Assembly (NCBI GenBank): GCA_009599575.1
Contig: VWND01000033.1
Span: 216,661-280,660 of the forward strand
Origin: Blumeriella jaapii
Taxonomy: Eukaryota > Ascomycota > Leotiomycetes > Helotiales > Drepanopezizaceae
DNA length: 64,000 bases
Reading direction: 5' to 3'
Made by a program: the position numbers and the translations under genes. This document shows, one piece after another, positions 10,628-22,746 of the stretch. Numbering within the stretch: the stretch's first letter is position 1; each line of letters opens with the position of its first letter. The notes below the pieces were generated by a model. The model made no database searches and had not been told where the DNA came from. It worked only from the letters and a program-made list of their open reading frames with translations.

Positions 10628-13600
10628 TTCTGTTTTAATTAATATACGTAATCGTTTTTAATTACGACCAAAGAAAAATATAATTTTAATAAATACAATT
10701 TAATTTATTTTATATAATTTAAAAACTAATCAATTAAAAACCGAACTTTTTAATTTTATATTTTTTCGGTTTTTTAACCAGTTTTTAGCTTTTTTGCTAT
10801 TGGCTTTTGCGAAAAAATAGCGTTTCGCTTATCGTTTAAATTATTTTATTTATTTTGCTTTTTTAAAAAATGGCTCGATAAAATATTAATCGAAGTATCG
10901 TTTAAATCTACGAACGTTTTAATAGCTTTTTCGTCGATAATATTATTAAGCGTCGCCGCGACGAATACTTTTTACGACTTTTTTACGTAAATAATAAATT
11001 CCAGCTTTTAAACGTGGTTTTACGCTTTGCAAAAAGCGCTGAAAAGTTTTATATTAAAATCGTAAAAATAATCGATTAGTTCGTCGTAATTAAAACCGAT
11101 TAACGCTTTTGCTTCGCGTAAAACTAATAGGTCGGATTACGGTTGTTTGCCGACGAATGCTTTTGAAAAGGCTCCGAAGCTTGTAAAAAAAACTATTTTA
11201 CGAAATAATTCGAAAATAATCGTTTGCAATCGAAATCACCGAAAATATTATAATTGCTTTCGCCGCAATACAAACAATATTAAATTGCTTATCGAAGCGT
11301 CGTTTTCGAAATAGTTTTTATACTTTTGCGCCGTATAATTATTCGAATAAATTAATATCGCGCCGTCGGTTTTTTAAATCCTGAATTTAACGAAAACCTT
11401 TTATTTAATCGAAAAACTAATAAAAATTATTTTATTTTTTATTTCGTAGTTTTCGGTTTCGTAATCCGATAAAATAGCCGAGGCCATTGCTTTAGACGCG
11501 CTAAAATAAAAAAAAGCTAGGCCTTTCTGAATAATTTTAATTAGCTTAGCGTCGTGGTATAATTGCAAATAAGCTTCGATTATTTCCGAATTATATACGA
11601 ATGCAAACAAAACGTAATAATCGAAAATAACGTCGATAAAATCTTCGATTTTTTTTTTTTTTAAAAATCGGCGATATCGAATTTTATAATCGTAATACGA
11701 TCGGAATCAGCGAAATCTAAAACGATCGGAACGTTAAAATATATTACGAAACGGCAGTTTTTAAAATTTCGAATAATCAAAACAGCGAAATAAAAGCCGG
11801 GGTGCATTTTGAAAATTTATTAAATAAAACTGTAAAGCATATTAGCGAAAAAAGCTATAAGCGCTTTTTGGGTTTTAACCAATCGAAAATAATATTTATA
11901 TATAATTACTTTTTTTTTTATAAAATACAGCAATAGCTTGTTTTTTCCGTTATAAAACCTTACGTAATTAACGAATTCGCAGTTTAGCTTAAATAAATTT
12001 TAAAATACACTTTCGGTCGAAAGGCCAAAAAAACCGGCTTTTAGAAATACTCGTTGCTTTTACTTTTTTACGTTTTAATCGAATTTTGCGATCGCGCTAA
12101 AAACCTTAAGATCCGTTTTAAAATTTGCGTAGCCTAAATAAATCTTAGCACGCGCTTAAATAATTTTTGTAGTTTTTCGTCGAAATATAAATCGATTATT
12201 AAAATTAATTTCGAATACGTCGTAATTCGAATTTTTAATAATAGCGAATCGATTAGTAAAACCGATAACGTCGATTTTTTTTATAATTAAATCGCAATAC
12301 GCCGCGTAATAACGCACGTAAAAATAGCAGAACTTGTCGTTTTTTTTAACGTTAACGTTATTCGTAAAAACGAAATTAAAAAATCGGAGTTTTTTAACGA
12401 AAAAAAACTTAAGTAAAAACGGATTACCGTTTTCAAAAGTTTTTTTTATTTGTTCCGGCGTATTATATTTGCAATTTTTCGAAAAAAGCTTAATTTAATT
12501 TTCGTTCGAAGCAAAAAAAAAAAAAAACTGACGGATTTATTTAATTTTTATATAAAAATATCGAAATAAAACTTTTAAATCGTTTCGTCGTCGAAAGCGA
12601 AAGTTTTAAACAAAATAATTTAATTTTATATTTTTTATATAATTTTTTTCGCGATAACTTCGATATTTCTTTTTAAGCTTTTTCGGTCGAATCGTATAAT
12701 AATCGAAATCTTAAATGCTTTTATTAAAATTTGAAATATTAGCGGTACGACGTTTTTAAACGTAGTAAGCGTTTCTGATATTTACGTATTTAATTTCGAA
12801 AAATCAGATTTAAAATCGTTTAAATTTTTTTTTTTTAAAATGCCGGCGTTTTTTAAATTTAATTTCGTAAAATCGTCGCGTTTTTTATTAATTAATTTAA
12901 AGCTTATAATTCGGCGTCGATTTCCGGCTGTTTTTATTCGCGGTGTTTTTTTTGCTAACGACGCGAATAGTTTTTTTTTCCGAACAAAAAAAGTTTCGAA
13001 AATATCGGCGCGTTTTTTTACGTTTTTTGTTTTTATTTTTTTCGAAATCGTTTTTACAAATATAATAGATTTTTTATATTCGAATAAGCGGTTATTTGTT
13101 ATTATACTTTTGATTTTGTTTTCGGATTCGTTTTCGATAATTAAAAATAAAAATCGCCGAATTATTTTAATTATTTTAAAAATATTAATAGCTATCGCGT
13201 ATATTTTTCCGAATTAAACGAAAATAATATTAGCTTTTTCGTTTTTTTCGTCGTCGTAAATTTGAAATATCGGAATAACGTCGTTTTTTTTTTTTAATAT
13301 AAAAATATCGCATTTAACGGCGCTTAGTTTTTTGTTTTAAAAAAAAATTAAACTTAAGGTTTCGCAACCGATTAAAACTTTTTTTGGCGATTGCATAGCG
13401 TCGTCGATTAATTTGCAAACGGCTATAAAAAAGCTTATAAATCTGCGGGCCCTTAAGTTATTAGCTTTCAGAGCTTGCGCTTTAAAAATATAAGCGTTTA
13501 ATATCCAAATTCTTTTTTTAATAAAAATAATAATTTCGAAAAAACGAACGAAATGCCGAAATAAAATAATACCGGTGATTTTGCTAAAAACGTATTTTTA

Positions 13601-14449
13601 AATATCTTTTTTTCGTTGATTTAGCAAAAAGCGCAATATTCGGTTTATTATTTTTTTTTTATTATTTCGAACTTTTTTTGCTTCGGCGAAAGCTTTTAAA
13701 ACGTTATCGTAATTTAATAAAAATTTGTCGTAATTAAAACTTTTACAAACGAATTTAGCTTTAACGAAGCTTTCGTAATTTAATAAAAATTCGTTAACGT
13801 TTTTAATTATTATATCGAATTGCTTTATAAATATTTTTACGAAAACTGTTTATTAATTTAAAATAACGGCATTATATATTTATTTAAATTCGGAAAAATT
13901 GCGTATAATAATTCCGTTTTAAAATAAATTAAAAATGAATTTGCCAGGTTTAGCAACGCTTTGCTTAAAAAACGATATAATATCGATAAGTTTATTAATT
14001 AGAAAAATATATTATATTTATTAAAAAGTAAATAAAAAAAAATACGGAAATTATAAGATATTTGTATTTAAAAATTACGGAAATCCGCATACTGTTTTTC
14101 TAATAAATTATAACTGTTCAGATAAGCATCCGTTTAAAACAACGAAAAAAGTAAACAGTACAAAAAGTAGCAAATAATAAAATGCATAAAAAATAGTTTT
14201 TATAAAATATGCGAATAATATAAATATATCAGATATGCGGCTTAAACATATACAAAGCTTTTGTTCTGATAAACAAAAGTACAGTTAAACAAAGAAAAGT
14301 ATAGTAGATGTCTCAAATAATATAGAAAAAGGTTTTAAAAATAAATAATATATATAAAACAAAATAATTAAATTGTATATAAGCAAAGCAAAACAAAAAC
14401 AATAGAACAGTTAGTAAATAATTTTATATACATTTTTTTTCTTTTCGGT
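10628..14449 (-). other. Unassigned 3.8-kb region between integrase and 3' LTR of Y-host
   Basis: This region is shared with Y-full (15801-16400 plus 24614-27950), so it belongs to the element and is not a chance insertion. Minus-strand coding traces are visible: ALIGFNYDELIDYFYDF near 11080, and a lysine-rich stretch with SEFDFSKLNTQTLKTLAAF in the Y-full copy near 26190. Short open pieces lie at 11401-11610 (minus) and 12840-13217 (plus). I do not recognise a protein family. It could be a third ORF downstream of pol or a remnant of another element carried along. Confidence 0.5.
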
Positions 14450-15529
14450 TATAAATGGAATTACGATTTAAATTGTGCTTTTAACAGCGGGGTTATCGTT
14501 CGGTTGTTTTCAGACTTTTTCAGAAGATTTTTTTTTTTTAGAAATATAATCGTTTTGGTCGGAATCGTCGTCGGATTCGCTAAAATCGAAATCGCTATTT
14601 AAATCAGAATTCAAAAAATAAATTTGCTGATTTTTTTTGTAAAATCGCTTTAATCGATTAACGGCGAACGTTTTTTTCAGTTTTATTTTATCGAATTCCG
14701 TAAGCTTATAATAGCTTTTATTTAATTCGGCCTCGCATATTTCGTAAAATCCGAGCCATTTATAATTAAATTTAATATCGGCCGATTTATCGATAGCGCG
14801 CTGAACGTCGTAAATTAAAATCAGATTTTTTTTTTTGATTAGCGTTTTTTTTAAAACTTTAATTTTATTCCAAACTTTTTTAGCTGCCTCCTTATACTTT
14901 TTTTTTTTTAAAAATTATCTTTTTTATATTTATATCGCGGTAATTTAATTATTTAAATTTTATTATTAATAAATTTGCTTTCGTTTTTATTTTAACTACG
15001 TATAAAACTTTTATACAAGCTATTTTATTTCCAAAAGCAATCGAGCGTTTTTGCCGTATTAAATAAAAAATAGAATTATTTTAATAAAAGCGTATATGCA
15101 TATGCGTATAGCAAAAAGCATTTTCGAAAATTTCCGCGACTAACGCTTATAATTCTTTCGAATAGCTTTTAAAAAGCCGTCGAAAATATTCTTATAGCTT
15201 CGTTTAACGAATTCGTTGCTTTTCGAATTGTAAACTGAAATTTAAATGCGCTGGATATCGTATTTTTTTATAAAAGTTTCGATAACGCTTTTGTTTTCGG
15301 ATTTATTATCGACGTTTAATTTATTAAACAAACCGTATCGATATATAACGTTTTTTTTTTAAAAAAGTCGCTATAATTTCGAAAATAACGTTTCGAAAAA
15401 GTCTTTTTTCAGGCTATTCAAATAAATCGTTAATAGCAAGCACGAAACATATATAACCGCGATCGGTAATCGATATACGTATAACGTCGAAATTAACTTT
15501 TTTTTAAATTTTAAAAAACCACGTCGAAT
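14450..15529 (-). pseudogene. Integrase C-terminal part of Y-host
   Basis: Minus-strand frames read through a DDE integrase core (NFDVIR, DRGYICFVLAIN, then NSKSN and RGYKNI equivalents in shifting frames). A C-terminal module near 14560-14830 reads YDVQRAID, FNYKWLGFYEICEAEL, YYKLTEFD and FAVNRLKRFY, i.e. a GPY/F-type chromatin-binding tail as in Ty3/gypsy integrases. Its N-terminal half lies across the Y-full insertion at 35075 onward. Many stops are present. Confidence 0.75.
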
Positions 15530-15533
15530 ATAA

Positions 15534-15800
15534 TATAAAAGTAGGTAGAAAAACCAGACTGATACGGCCATATGTCGGTGGGTAAAATAGTCTAGGAAAT
15601 CCCTAAAAAAAACTAAAAAAAGAAAAAAAAAAAAAAATAAAAGTATGAATTGGACTGCGTGCTTATAATACTATCTAAAGGAATGTTTTGCTTTTATACT
15701 TATTAAAAGTAATTAATAGCAAAAGGTTTCGAAAAAGTCTATGCCTCGATTATAGCTAAAACTACCAACTTTTATTAATACAAAATATCACCGTTTTACA
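15534..15800 (-). repeat. Y-full 3' LTR
   Basis: This 267-bp copy is one of the better preserved ones. Just outside its end the minus strand reads TTTGGGACAGAA before TGTAAAACGG, a likely polypurine tract next to the LTR start. Confidence 0.87.
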
Positions 15801-16400
15801 TTCTGTCCCAAACAATATACGTAGTCGTTCTTAACTACGACCAAAAAAAAACATAATTTTAATAAATGCAATTTAGTTTTATTTTATATAATTTAAAAAC
15901 CAATCAACCAAAAACCGAACTTTTTTAATCCCATACTCTTTCGGTTTTTTAATCTGTTTTTAGCCTTTTTGCTATTGGCTTCTGCGAAAAGATAGCGTTT
16001 CGCTTATCGTTTAAATTATTTTATTCATCCTGCTTTTTTAAAAAATAGCTCGATAAAATATCAGTCGAAATATCGTTTAATTTTACGAATATTTTAATAA
16101 TTTTTTCGTCGATAATATTATTAAGCGTCGCCGCGACAAATGCTTTTTACGATTTTTTTTCGTAAATAATAAATTTCAACTTTTAAACGTGGTCCTACGC
16201 TTTGCAAAAAGCATTAAAAAATCTTATATTAAAATCGTAAAAATAATCGATTAATTCGTCGTAATTAAAACCGATTAACGCTTTTGCTTTACGTAAAACT
16301 AATAGATCGGACTACGGTTATTTATCGACGAATGCTTTTAAAAAAGCTTCGAAGCTTGTAAAAAAAACTATTTTACGAAATAGTTCGAAAATAGTCGTTT

Positions 16401-16702
16401 TGTCGTGCATAGCTGAATAGTCGGTAGGAACCCTCACCGGAGGATGGAACGGATGAATTGTATGCAGTAAGATGTTATTTGTATTGTTCTAAGTCTGACT
16501 GGCGAGCTCTCCGCAGAAGACGGAAGGTTCGGGCTCGCTTAGTCAGTCGCTCGGAAAAACTAGTCTTCGAGGAGGCTCGTTATCACGTGACTACGAGCTT
16601 TTCCGAGCTTCAGGAACATCTAACTACTGAAAGCGTACAGGAAGAATGAATCTGGAACAAAAGAAATGAAAGGAAATAAAGGAATGTAAATATAGCGCAA
16701 CA
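16401..16702 (-). repeat. Copia 3' LTR
   Basis: 302 bp, differing from the 5' LTR at six positions, all C/T on the plus strand. On the minus strand it is preceded by CTAAGGGGTG, a short polypurine tract. Confidence 0.95.
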
Positions 16703-16920
16703 CACCCCTTAGCTGATTGCCAATTCGGCGATCAGCTATTCTCAAAGCGCGGGAAGGTCTTTTTGTCGTCCGAATGCGGCCGTAACGCGATATTGCAATA
16801 TTTATGTGGCTTGTTCACATTTTTTGTCGTTGCGGAGCGTGAATGAGGCCAATTCAGCTTAAATGAGCGTCTCGTCGCTTTTGAAAACCTCAACTTCTTC
16901 ATCTTCTCATCAGTCTTCTA

Positions 16921-18150
16921 ATGGATTCAGGCTCCACTATTTTGATCAGAAACATCGATATGGCCTTTCCCACACCCAAAAGAGGTCGTCCGCGTGGCTC
17001 CACGCGACAAGTTGGCCCAGTTCTTCGGACTTCCAGTCTTCGGCGCTTGCGCAATCGGAGTTTTGCGGAGTCTATTTTGCGCAATCAGTCGGCCTTTTCG
17101 GCCAATTCGTCTCTTTTTGACCCTTTCGAAAGGGGCGACCCTTTCGATGTTTCGTTTTTGGACGGTTTTCTCGGAGATCCATACTTGCCCGGCCTCGAAG
17201 ATGCCGATGTGGCGCCTGGAGGTGGGGGAAACGCTGCTGGCGGTGGAGGAGCTACTGGCGCTGGTTTCGGTCCTGGTGGCACTCCCGGGGAGGGAGGGCA
17301 GAACACTGGCGCTTTTGGAGAGGGAGCGCCCGGGGGTCACCAGGGCGAAGGGACTGGAGGTGGGGATGACGACGATGGTCGTCCTTCAAAACGCGCTCGC
17401 ACTGGGGCCAGGAAGCCTGCTATTCCTGGGCCTCCCAACCCTACTTCTTGTGTGACCTGTGTTGCTCGCGGAGCAACTGGAAACCTAGACTACGACTGCC
17501 TGTCGAACTTGGCTGGAGCTCGTTGCTGTCGGTGCCACGCAACCAGCACGTCGTGCATTCCGGCCGACGCGAACGTTTTGGCTGCGTGGTCTTCCGTTTT
17601 CAAAGCTCGGGTTGACAAGGTTATTGAAGCGGTCAGTTTTATCGAAAAACTCTGTCGTCCCTGCTGATCGATTCCTAGGATATGACGGTCATTTTTTACC
17701 CCACGGTCAAGGCGGCTTTGAAGGTGCAAAGAAGTAAGCTTCCAAGTCGATCGTAACTCAGGAGCAAAGCTAATAAACACAGAGCGTATCACTGACGCGA
17801 AGCTCGCCGCGGCTCGTGGGGTTCCCCAGACTCCTGCTCCTGCTCCTCGAGTGGAAACTTCTACCCCTGCTCCACGTGCTGGCGGGATGGGGCCTGGCCA
17901 CGACCCATCAGAGAATGCTCCCGTTCCTGGAGGTCCAGGAGGGAATCTCGCGGCGACCCTTTTGCCAAACGTTCCTGGTCCTTAGCCTGGTGGAATTCCG
18001 CAAGGAGGAGGGAATGTTCCGGCTGCACAGCCGGCGGCAGCTGTTCCTGGAGGGGCTATCGGGGGGTTTATCCCAGGTCTGACTGTCGCGGAGCGTCGGG
18101 CGCGGGTTGTTGTTTTGGCGGGTCATATTTTTGACCTTTTGCAAGGCTGA
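16921..18150 (+). CDS. Antisense, spliced AT-hook and Cys-rich protein gene carried by the copia element
   Basis: Exons 16921-17631, 17679-17733 and 17783-18150 are joined by two introns of 47 and 49 bp (17632-17678 and 17734-17782). Donors are GTCAGT and GTAAGC; branch-like CTGAT and CTAAT precede CTAG and ACAG acceptors. Both junctions keep the reading frame. The product would be 377 aa, but an in-frame TAG at 17983-17985 stops it after about 321 residues; a CAG-to-TAG change is the simplest cause. Residues 20-26 (KRGRPRG) form an AT-hook. Residues 70-175 are Gly/Pro-rich and acidic. C177, C180, C193, C202, C203, C205 and C212 form a zinc-ribbon-like cluster. The tail is Pro/Gly-rich. It lies opposite to gag-pol, downstream of RNase H. 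I recognise no family; DNA binding is inferred from the AT-hook only. Confidence 0.65.
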
Positions 18151-18239
18151 GCGGTCTGGTTTTGGGTTTCTGGGTTTGCGGAAGGTTCGGATTTCCTTTG
18201 GTTGGAGGGTGGTTTTGCTGTGTTTTAAGTTTTAATGAA

Positions 18240-18961
18240 AGTCTGTTTAAATGAATGTACGCCTGCAAAGTGCAAGCTTTTCAGCTCGATTGGTCGAGCT
18301 TTTCGATAAGGCTCCGAGAATCCCGTAGGTTGAGGAGTTTGACGAAACTTTCGTGCTTTTGTCGGGTCAGATTCTTGGTGAGACCGTCTGCGTGCATCTC
18401 ATCTGTTGGGAGGTATGTGATTTTGAACTTTCTATTTTGGTACTTCTGGCGAATTCACATATTGCTTATGTCGACGTGGCGGAGCTTCGTGGAGATTCTC
18501 TCTTTGTCTTCTACGATTAGTCTGATTGTTTGCTGGTTGTCGCAATATACGTTTCACTCAGGAACAACATCGAGTCGAAGCTCCTTGAAAAAACGTTGGA
18601 GTGCCATCATCTCCTTCACGGTCGCCACACAAGCAAGTAGCTCCGCTTCAGTGGAAGAAGTGGTGACTGTGTTTTGTCGTACAGCTTTCCACAAAATGGC
18701 ACCTCCGAAAAGAAAGAAGATATAACCTTGAGAGGATTTTCGAGTTTCTGGGTCGTCGGCGAAAGAGGCGTCGGTGGAGATTATCAATTGGTTCTCCCGC
18801 TCCTCCCGACTGTAGACGATCCTTAGGAACCTTGTTCCATAGAGATATCGAAGCGTCCAATTGGCTGCTTCGAGATGTTGGAGACTTGGGTTGGTAAGAA
18901 AGTAAGAAAGCTGAGAGGCTGCGAAGGCCACGTCGGGTCGAAGCATGATGGCCGTGTACAA
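18240..18961 (-). pseudogene. Copia RNase H and pol C-terminus
   Basis: The open part 18554-18961 reads AIMLRPDVAFAASQLS, ISTDASFADD, SSQGYIFFL and TTSSTEAELLA, the hallmark of copia RNase H. It is out of frame with the RT upstream (shift around 18990-19010). It ends at a TGA after DVVPE, yet the same frame goes on with NVYCDNQQT and then the typical copia tail with TYLPTDEMHADGLTKNL. So both a frameshift and a nonsense change break it. The end near 18240 is approximate. Confidence 0.85.
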
Positions 18962-19008
18962 AATTGAACCGACCTTTTCTTGATACTTCTTGATCTGCGG
19001 AGGCGTGG

Positions 19009-19842
19009 CTACGCCTGGGTTTTAACAAATTCGCAGGTTGGGAGAGGCGTGCTTGGAAAGCGCCCTTTGCATGCACCAAATTTCGTAGCGATTTTCTCGA
19101 TATACGAGTCGTGGAGCAGGGAGACTTCTTTTTTTTGTTTGTTTCGTAGGATACGGACTCCGAGAAAGTAGTCCAGATCTCCTATGCTTGTAAGCTCGTA
19201 GGCCTTTTTCAGACCGAGAATGATTTCGTCGGCTTTTGACGAGTGGGAGGCGTGGTATAGAACTTGAATATCGTCGACGTAGAACGCCACGTACACGCTT
19301 CGCACCTCGTTGGCGAATATACAAGGCTCCTCGCCCATTGGTTCGAGCTTCAGCTTCCTCAAAGTGTTGGCAAATTCGCCGTACCATAAAGCTGGAGAGT
19401 CCTTCAACCCATACAAAGCTCGGTCTAGCTGTACCACCATACCTGGTTGTTTGAATCCATCAGGCAGATGGCACGTAACTGGCTCACTCCTGGAGTTTCG
19501 TTTTGCATTAACGAAAGCATTGACCACATCGAATTGCTTGACTTCCAGGTCGAAATGGGCCGCCAGCGCTATAACCGTTCGGAAAGAACGGGCTGCGAGT
19601 GTAGCTGCGTATGTAGAAAAGATTGAAGCTTCGTTTTGGAGGTCTCCCTTTACGACTAGTCTCGATTTGCACCGCTGCAACTCGCCTGAGCTGTTCGTTT
19701 TGTATGTGAAGACCCATTTGAGTGGAATGGGTTTCATGGTTTTATCCTTTTTGACAATCCTCCAGCACTTTCTGGTCTCCAAGTTCTTGATCTCGGTCCT
19801 TGCTTCCTCTTTGAACTGCTCTCCCATCTGGTGGTTTTTCAA
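19009..19842 (-). pseudogene. Copia reverse transcriptase
   Basis: 277 codons open on the minus strand contain CWRIVKKD and PLKWVFTYK at the start of the copia RT domain, then CKSRLVVKGD, KQFDVVNAFVNA, LYGLKDSPALWY and the catalytic AFYVDD motif, followed by SIGDLDYFLGVRI. All RT motifs are therefore present. It is cut off from the integrase frame by an in-frame TAG at about 19845 and from RNase H by a stop and frame change near 19010. Conserved residues look intact, so this is recent damage. Confidence 0.9.
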
Positions 19843-19848
19843 TTCGTT

Positions 19849-22362
19849 CTAGTTTTTTGGAGCCTTCGGAAGGTTGTCCCGATGTTGTTTTTGGTCGGAA
19901 GGTTGAATATTCCTTACCGACTTTTCTCTCATCGAAGCCGCCATCATTGCGTGGACAGCCTGGAGGTCTTTTCCATCCATCTGAATCGGCTCGTCTGTCC
20001 AAAACGTGTAGACGAATTCGTCGATCTGTTGTTTGGTGGATGGAGCCACTGGTTGAAAGATTTCGCATACCGTGGCGTACACTTCCGGTCTATCCGGCCA
20101 GTGTGAAGTGGAGTCTGTACGATTTCGTTTGGCAGTCTCTGGAATCAGCTGCTCTTCATCGCTTATCGGAAACTTCGATTTGTTCCTTCTACTCCTTCTG
20201 AATGGTGCCTCCTCCTCAGTAGTCAGCCTTGGAGGAGCTTCCAAAAGCAAGCGTTCAGGTGGCTGCTCTATTCTAAGTCGATCTGGCGCCTGATCTGCCG
20301 GGCGATGGCTTCTAATTATGACTTGAGGGGTTGAATTGCGCGCTCCCTCGTATAGGGCCATTTCCATGCCCGCGCCGGAGGACCTCCTGGAGCTTTGCTC
20401 TGCTTTATCCTGTCCTGCAGTAATGAGCTTTGCTAGTTTGTTACTCCTTCTTGGATCTCCATGACTTTCTGACGCTTCTATCGCGTCGGTCAGAGTGTTT
20501 CGGATGTGCTTTGCATACTCCCGACTGATAACTAGTCCTGAAGATTGAGACTGGTCGGTAGTAGCTTTGTCGAGAGGGCTTTTATAGGGGACTATCACTC
20601 CCGAGCTCTGGACGTCTGAATCGACCGTAGAGGGAGGCTCGATCGCCTCGACCTCCATTGGGTCTTCCACCCCCGAGGATTTGGCTTCCTCTGGGATGTC
20701 TAAATCCATTGGTATTGAAGTGTCCTCCTCCTCCACCGTAGGCCTTGGAGGTCCATCAGGGGGGCCTGAAATCGGTCCTGGTCCTGATGGCGGCTCCGGT
20801 GGAGAAGGACCTCCATTCCCTCTTGTAGAGTCTGGAGGTTGCTCGTTTTGTGATAGTGGCTCTTCCTCTGTATCATCCCTCTCCCAGCACACCGAGTTTT
20901 GCTGGTCTGCGCCGCCATTGAGACCGCCCGCTAGTGTCTGATACTCAGCGTTCTGAGCTCCTTCGTCCTCCGCGTCTTCGATAAACTCCACGGTCTTCTG
21001 AAGCTCTAGTCTAGTTATGGGACTTGGACTTTCAGCCTCCGAGGAGTAGAACTTGGACTCGTCAAACACTACGTTTCGGCTTGTAATCACACGCATCAGC
21101 TGGGGCACCCAGATTTTGTAAATGTTGGAGGCGCTATATCCAACCAAATATCCGATGTGTCCCTTCGGGAGGACTTTAAATTCTCTTTTGTGTTTTGTGG
21201 CCTTCCGATCCTTTATCATTGGGTACGCACGAGCTCCGTACGCATAAACTTTGCTCCAGTCTGGTTTGAGATCGGCCGTACGCGCTTTCACAATGGCAGG
21301 GTCGTAGTACCGAAAATATTGCCTGAACCAGCTGTGCAGAACTTTATTTGGAGACTTGAATTGTCTCCTAGCAAGCGGCGACATATTGTACAAATGCGCT
21401 GCTGCTTCTATCGTTTCGGGCCAAAGGGAGGTTGGAAGTCCCGCCCCAATTCTCATTTTTATCGAACGCTCAATTACTTCCCTCCCTGCTCGTTCGATCG
21501 AGCCGTTTGGCTGGTGCACGTAGGGTGGAGTCAATTCCAGATCGATACCCTTGCGCTCCGCCCATCTTTGGTACTCCGAAGTGGTGTTTTCTTGTCTTGG
21601 AATTACCGACGACTCGTTATTTTGTCGAATTTTGCAAATGGAAAGGTTGTATTGGCGTTTCACCCATGCGTCGAATGTCTGGAGACGGTCCAGAATGACT
21701 TCCATACCTCTCGTCCTGGTGGCGGAGGCCCAAATCTTCCCACTGTACTCGTTCTTTATCAGGAACATCCACGTCGAGCCGTTGTAGGCTTCTTTACGAC
21801 CTTTGGGATAGTCGTAAAAGTCCCAACCGATGCGAAAGAAAGGTCTGGGAGACTTGTTCTCTGATGTTGCCCTTGAAATCACCTGCTTTGAATGCGTAAC
21901 AGCATACTTCTCGCATTCCATTTTGGTTGAGCCTTTGATTTTTATTCCACGAGTGTTCTCGACCAGCTTTTCGAGCGCGTTTTTATCCAAATGGCCCGAA
22001 CGAAGGTGCCATAAGCGCGCATCGTCATCCCGATCGTACGTAAACACGCTGCTTTTCTTGAACTTATGGCGCGTACGACGTTTCGGGGTTGTATAAATCA
22101 TCAGGCCGGGCGAATCACGTTTCAAAGAGTGCAAATTGTCACGTGGGGAGTGCGAACAAGAAGAGCAGTTGACCTTGATGTATTCAAACACACAGAGATC
22201 GGCGATCGTCTGACATTGACGTTTCAAAATGGAGCTTTCAGGGCTCCCAGAACGAAGAGTATTGTCTGACCCTTGGAACCAGTAACCCTTTTTAGCCAAA
22301 AGACTAGCGGAAATGATGTTGGTGGTGAAGTCTGGAACGAACGCCACGTTGTTGAGAACCAT
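19849..22362 (-). pseudogene. Copia integrase and hinge region
   Basis: 837 codons follow the protease in the same frame after a TAG at 22366-22368. The N-terminal zinc-binding region keeps HLRSGH and CEKYAVTHSK, where the second Cys of the usual CxxC is Tyr. The core keeps the first catalytic Asp in GWDFYDY and the Glu in NGSIERAGRE, but the second Asp, expected in QDNE, is Asn (QNNE). Both changes are G-to-A on the coding strand. The long Pro/Ser/acid-rich hinge down to 19849 is typical of copia between integrase and RT. As it stands the integrase should be inactive. Confidence 0.9.
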
Positions 22363-22365
22363 ATC

Positions 22366-22746
22366 CTAGGGCTTCCCATTCTTTTTGCGAAGGGCCCCTT
22401 TTATCCGACGACTCCCTCTTCCGACGATTGGAAGACTCTGTGTGCCTGCATGGACGCTGTTGGTGGGGTTATCAACCTCCTTGTAGGACCCTTCGATGAA
22501 AAGGTCCTTGTCGTTCACCAAATGGGTTCCAGAGCAGTTGTCAAGAAGGGTACTTTTGTCCAAAGGGTGACACTGACCAGGCTTCAGAGCCAGAACGTTG
22601 ATTCCGAAGTGCTCTTTGATCGCATCAGGGCAAGGAAGACAGAAAGTTGCGGTAGAGGACTCCTCCTGGTCGTCCTTGGAGGTTGACTTTGGAGTCTGTT
22701 TTGGCTTGGTTGTTGGGACTCTAAGGATTTTGTTGATTGCGACCAT
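22366..22746 (-). pseudogene. Copia protease region
   Basis: 126 codons with LLDNCSGTHLVND, the aspartic protease active site in the copia form (D-[SCT]-G-[AT]). It lies in a different frame from Gag; the switch falls near 22740-22750, at the end of a Lys-rich stretch in Gag. This could be a programmed frameshift or a one-base deletion. It runs in frame into the integrase apart from a single TAG at 22366-22368. The protease would process the Gag-Pol precursor. Confidence 0.8.

Noticed and set aside
12840..13217. 125-codon plus-strand frame in Y-host
   Set aside because: Phe/Ile/Lys-rich, typical of AT-rich eroded DNA; the homologous stretch in Y-full has stops. The minus strand carries the coding traces.
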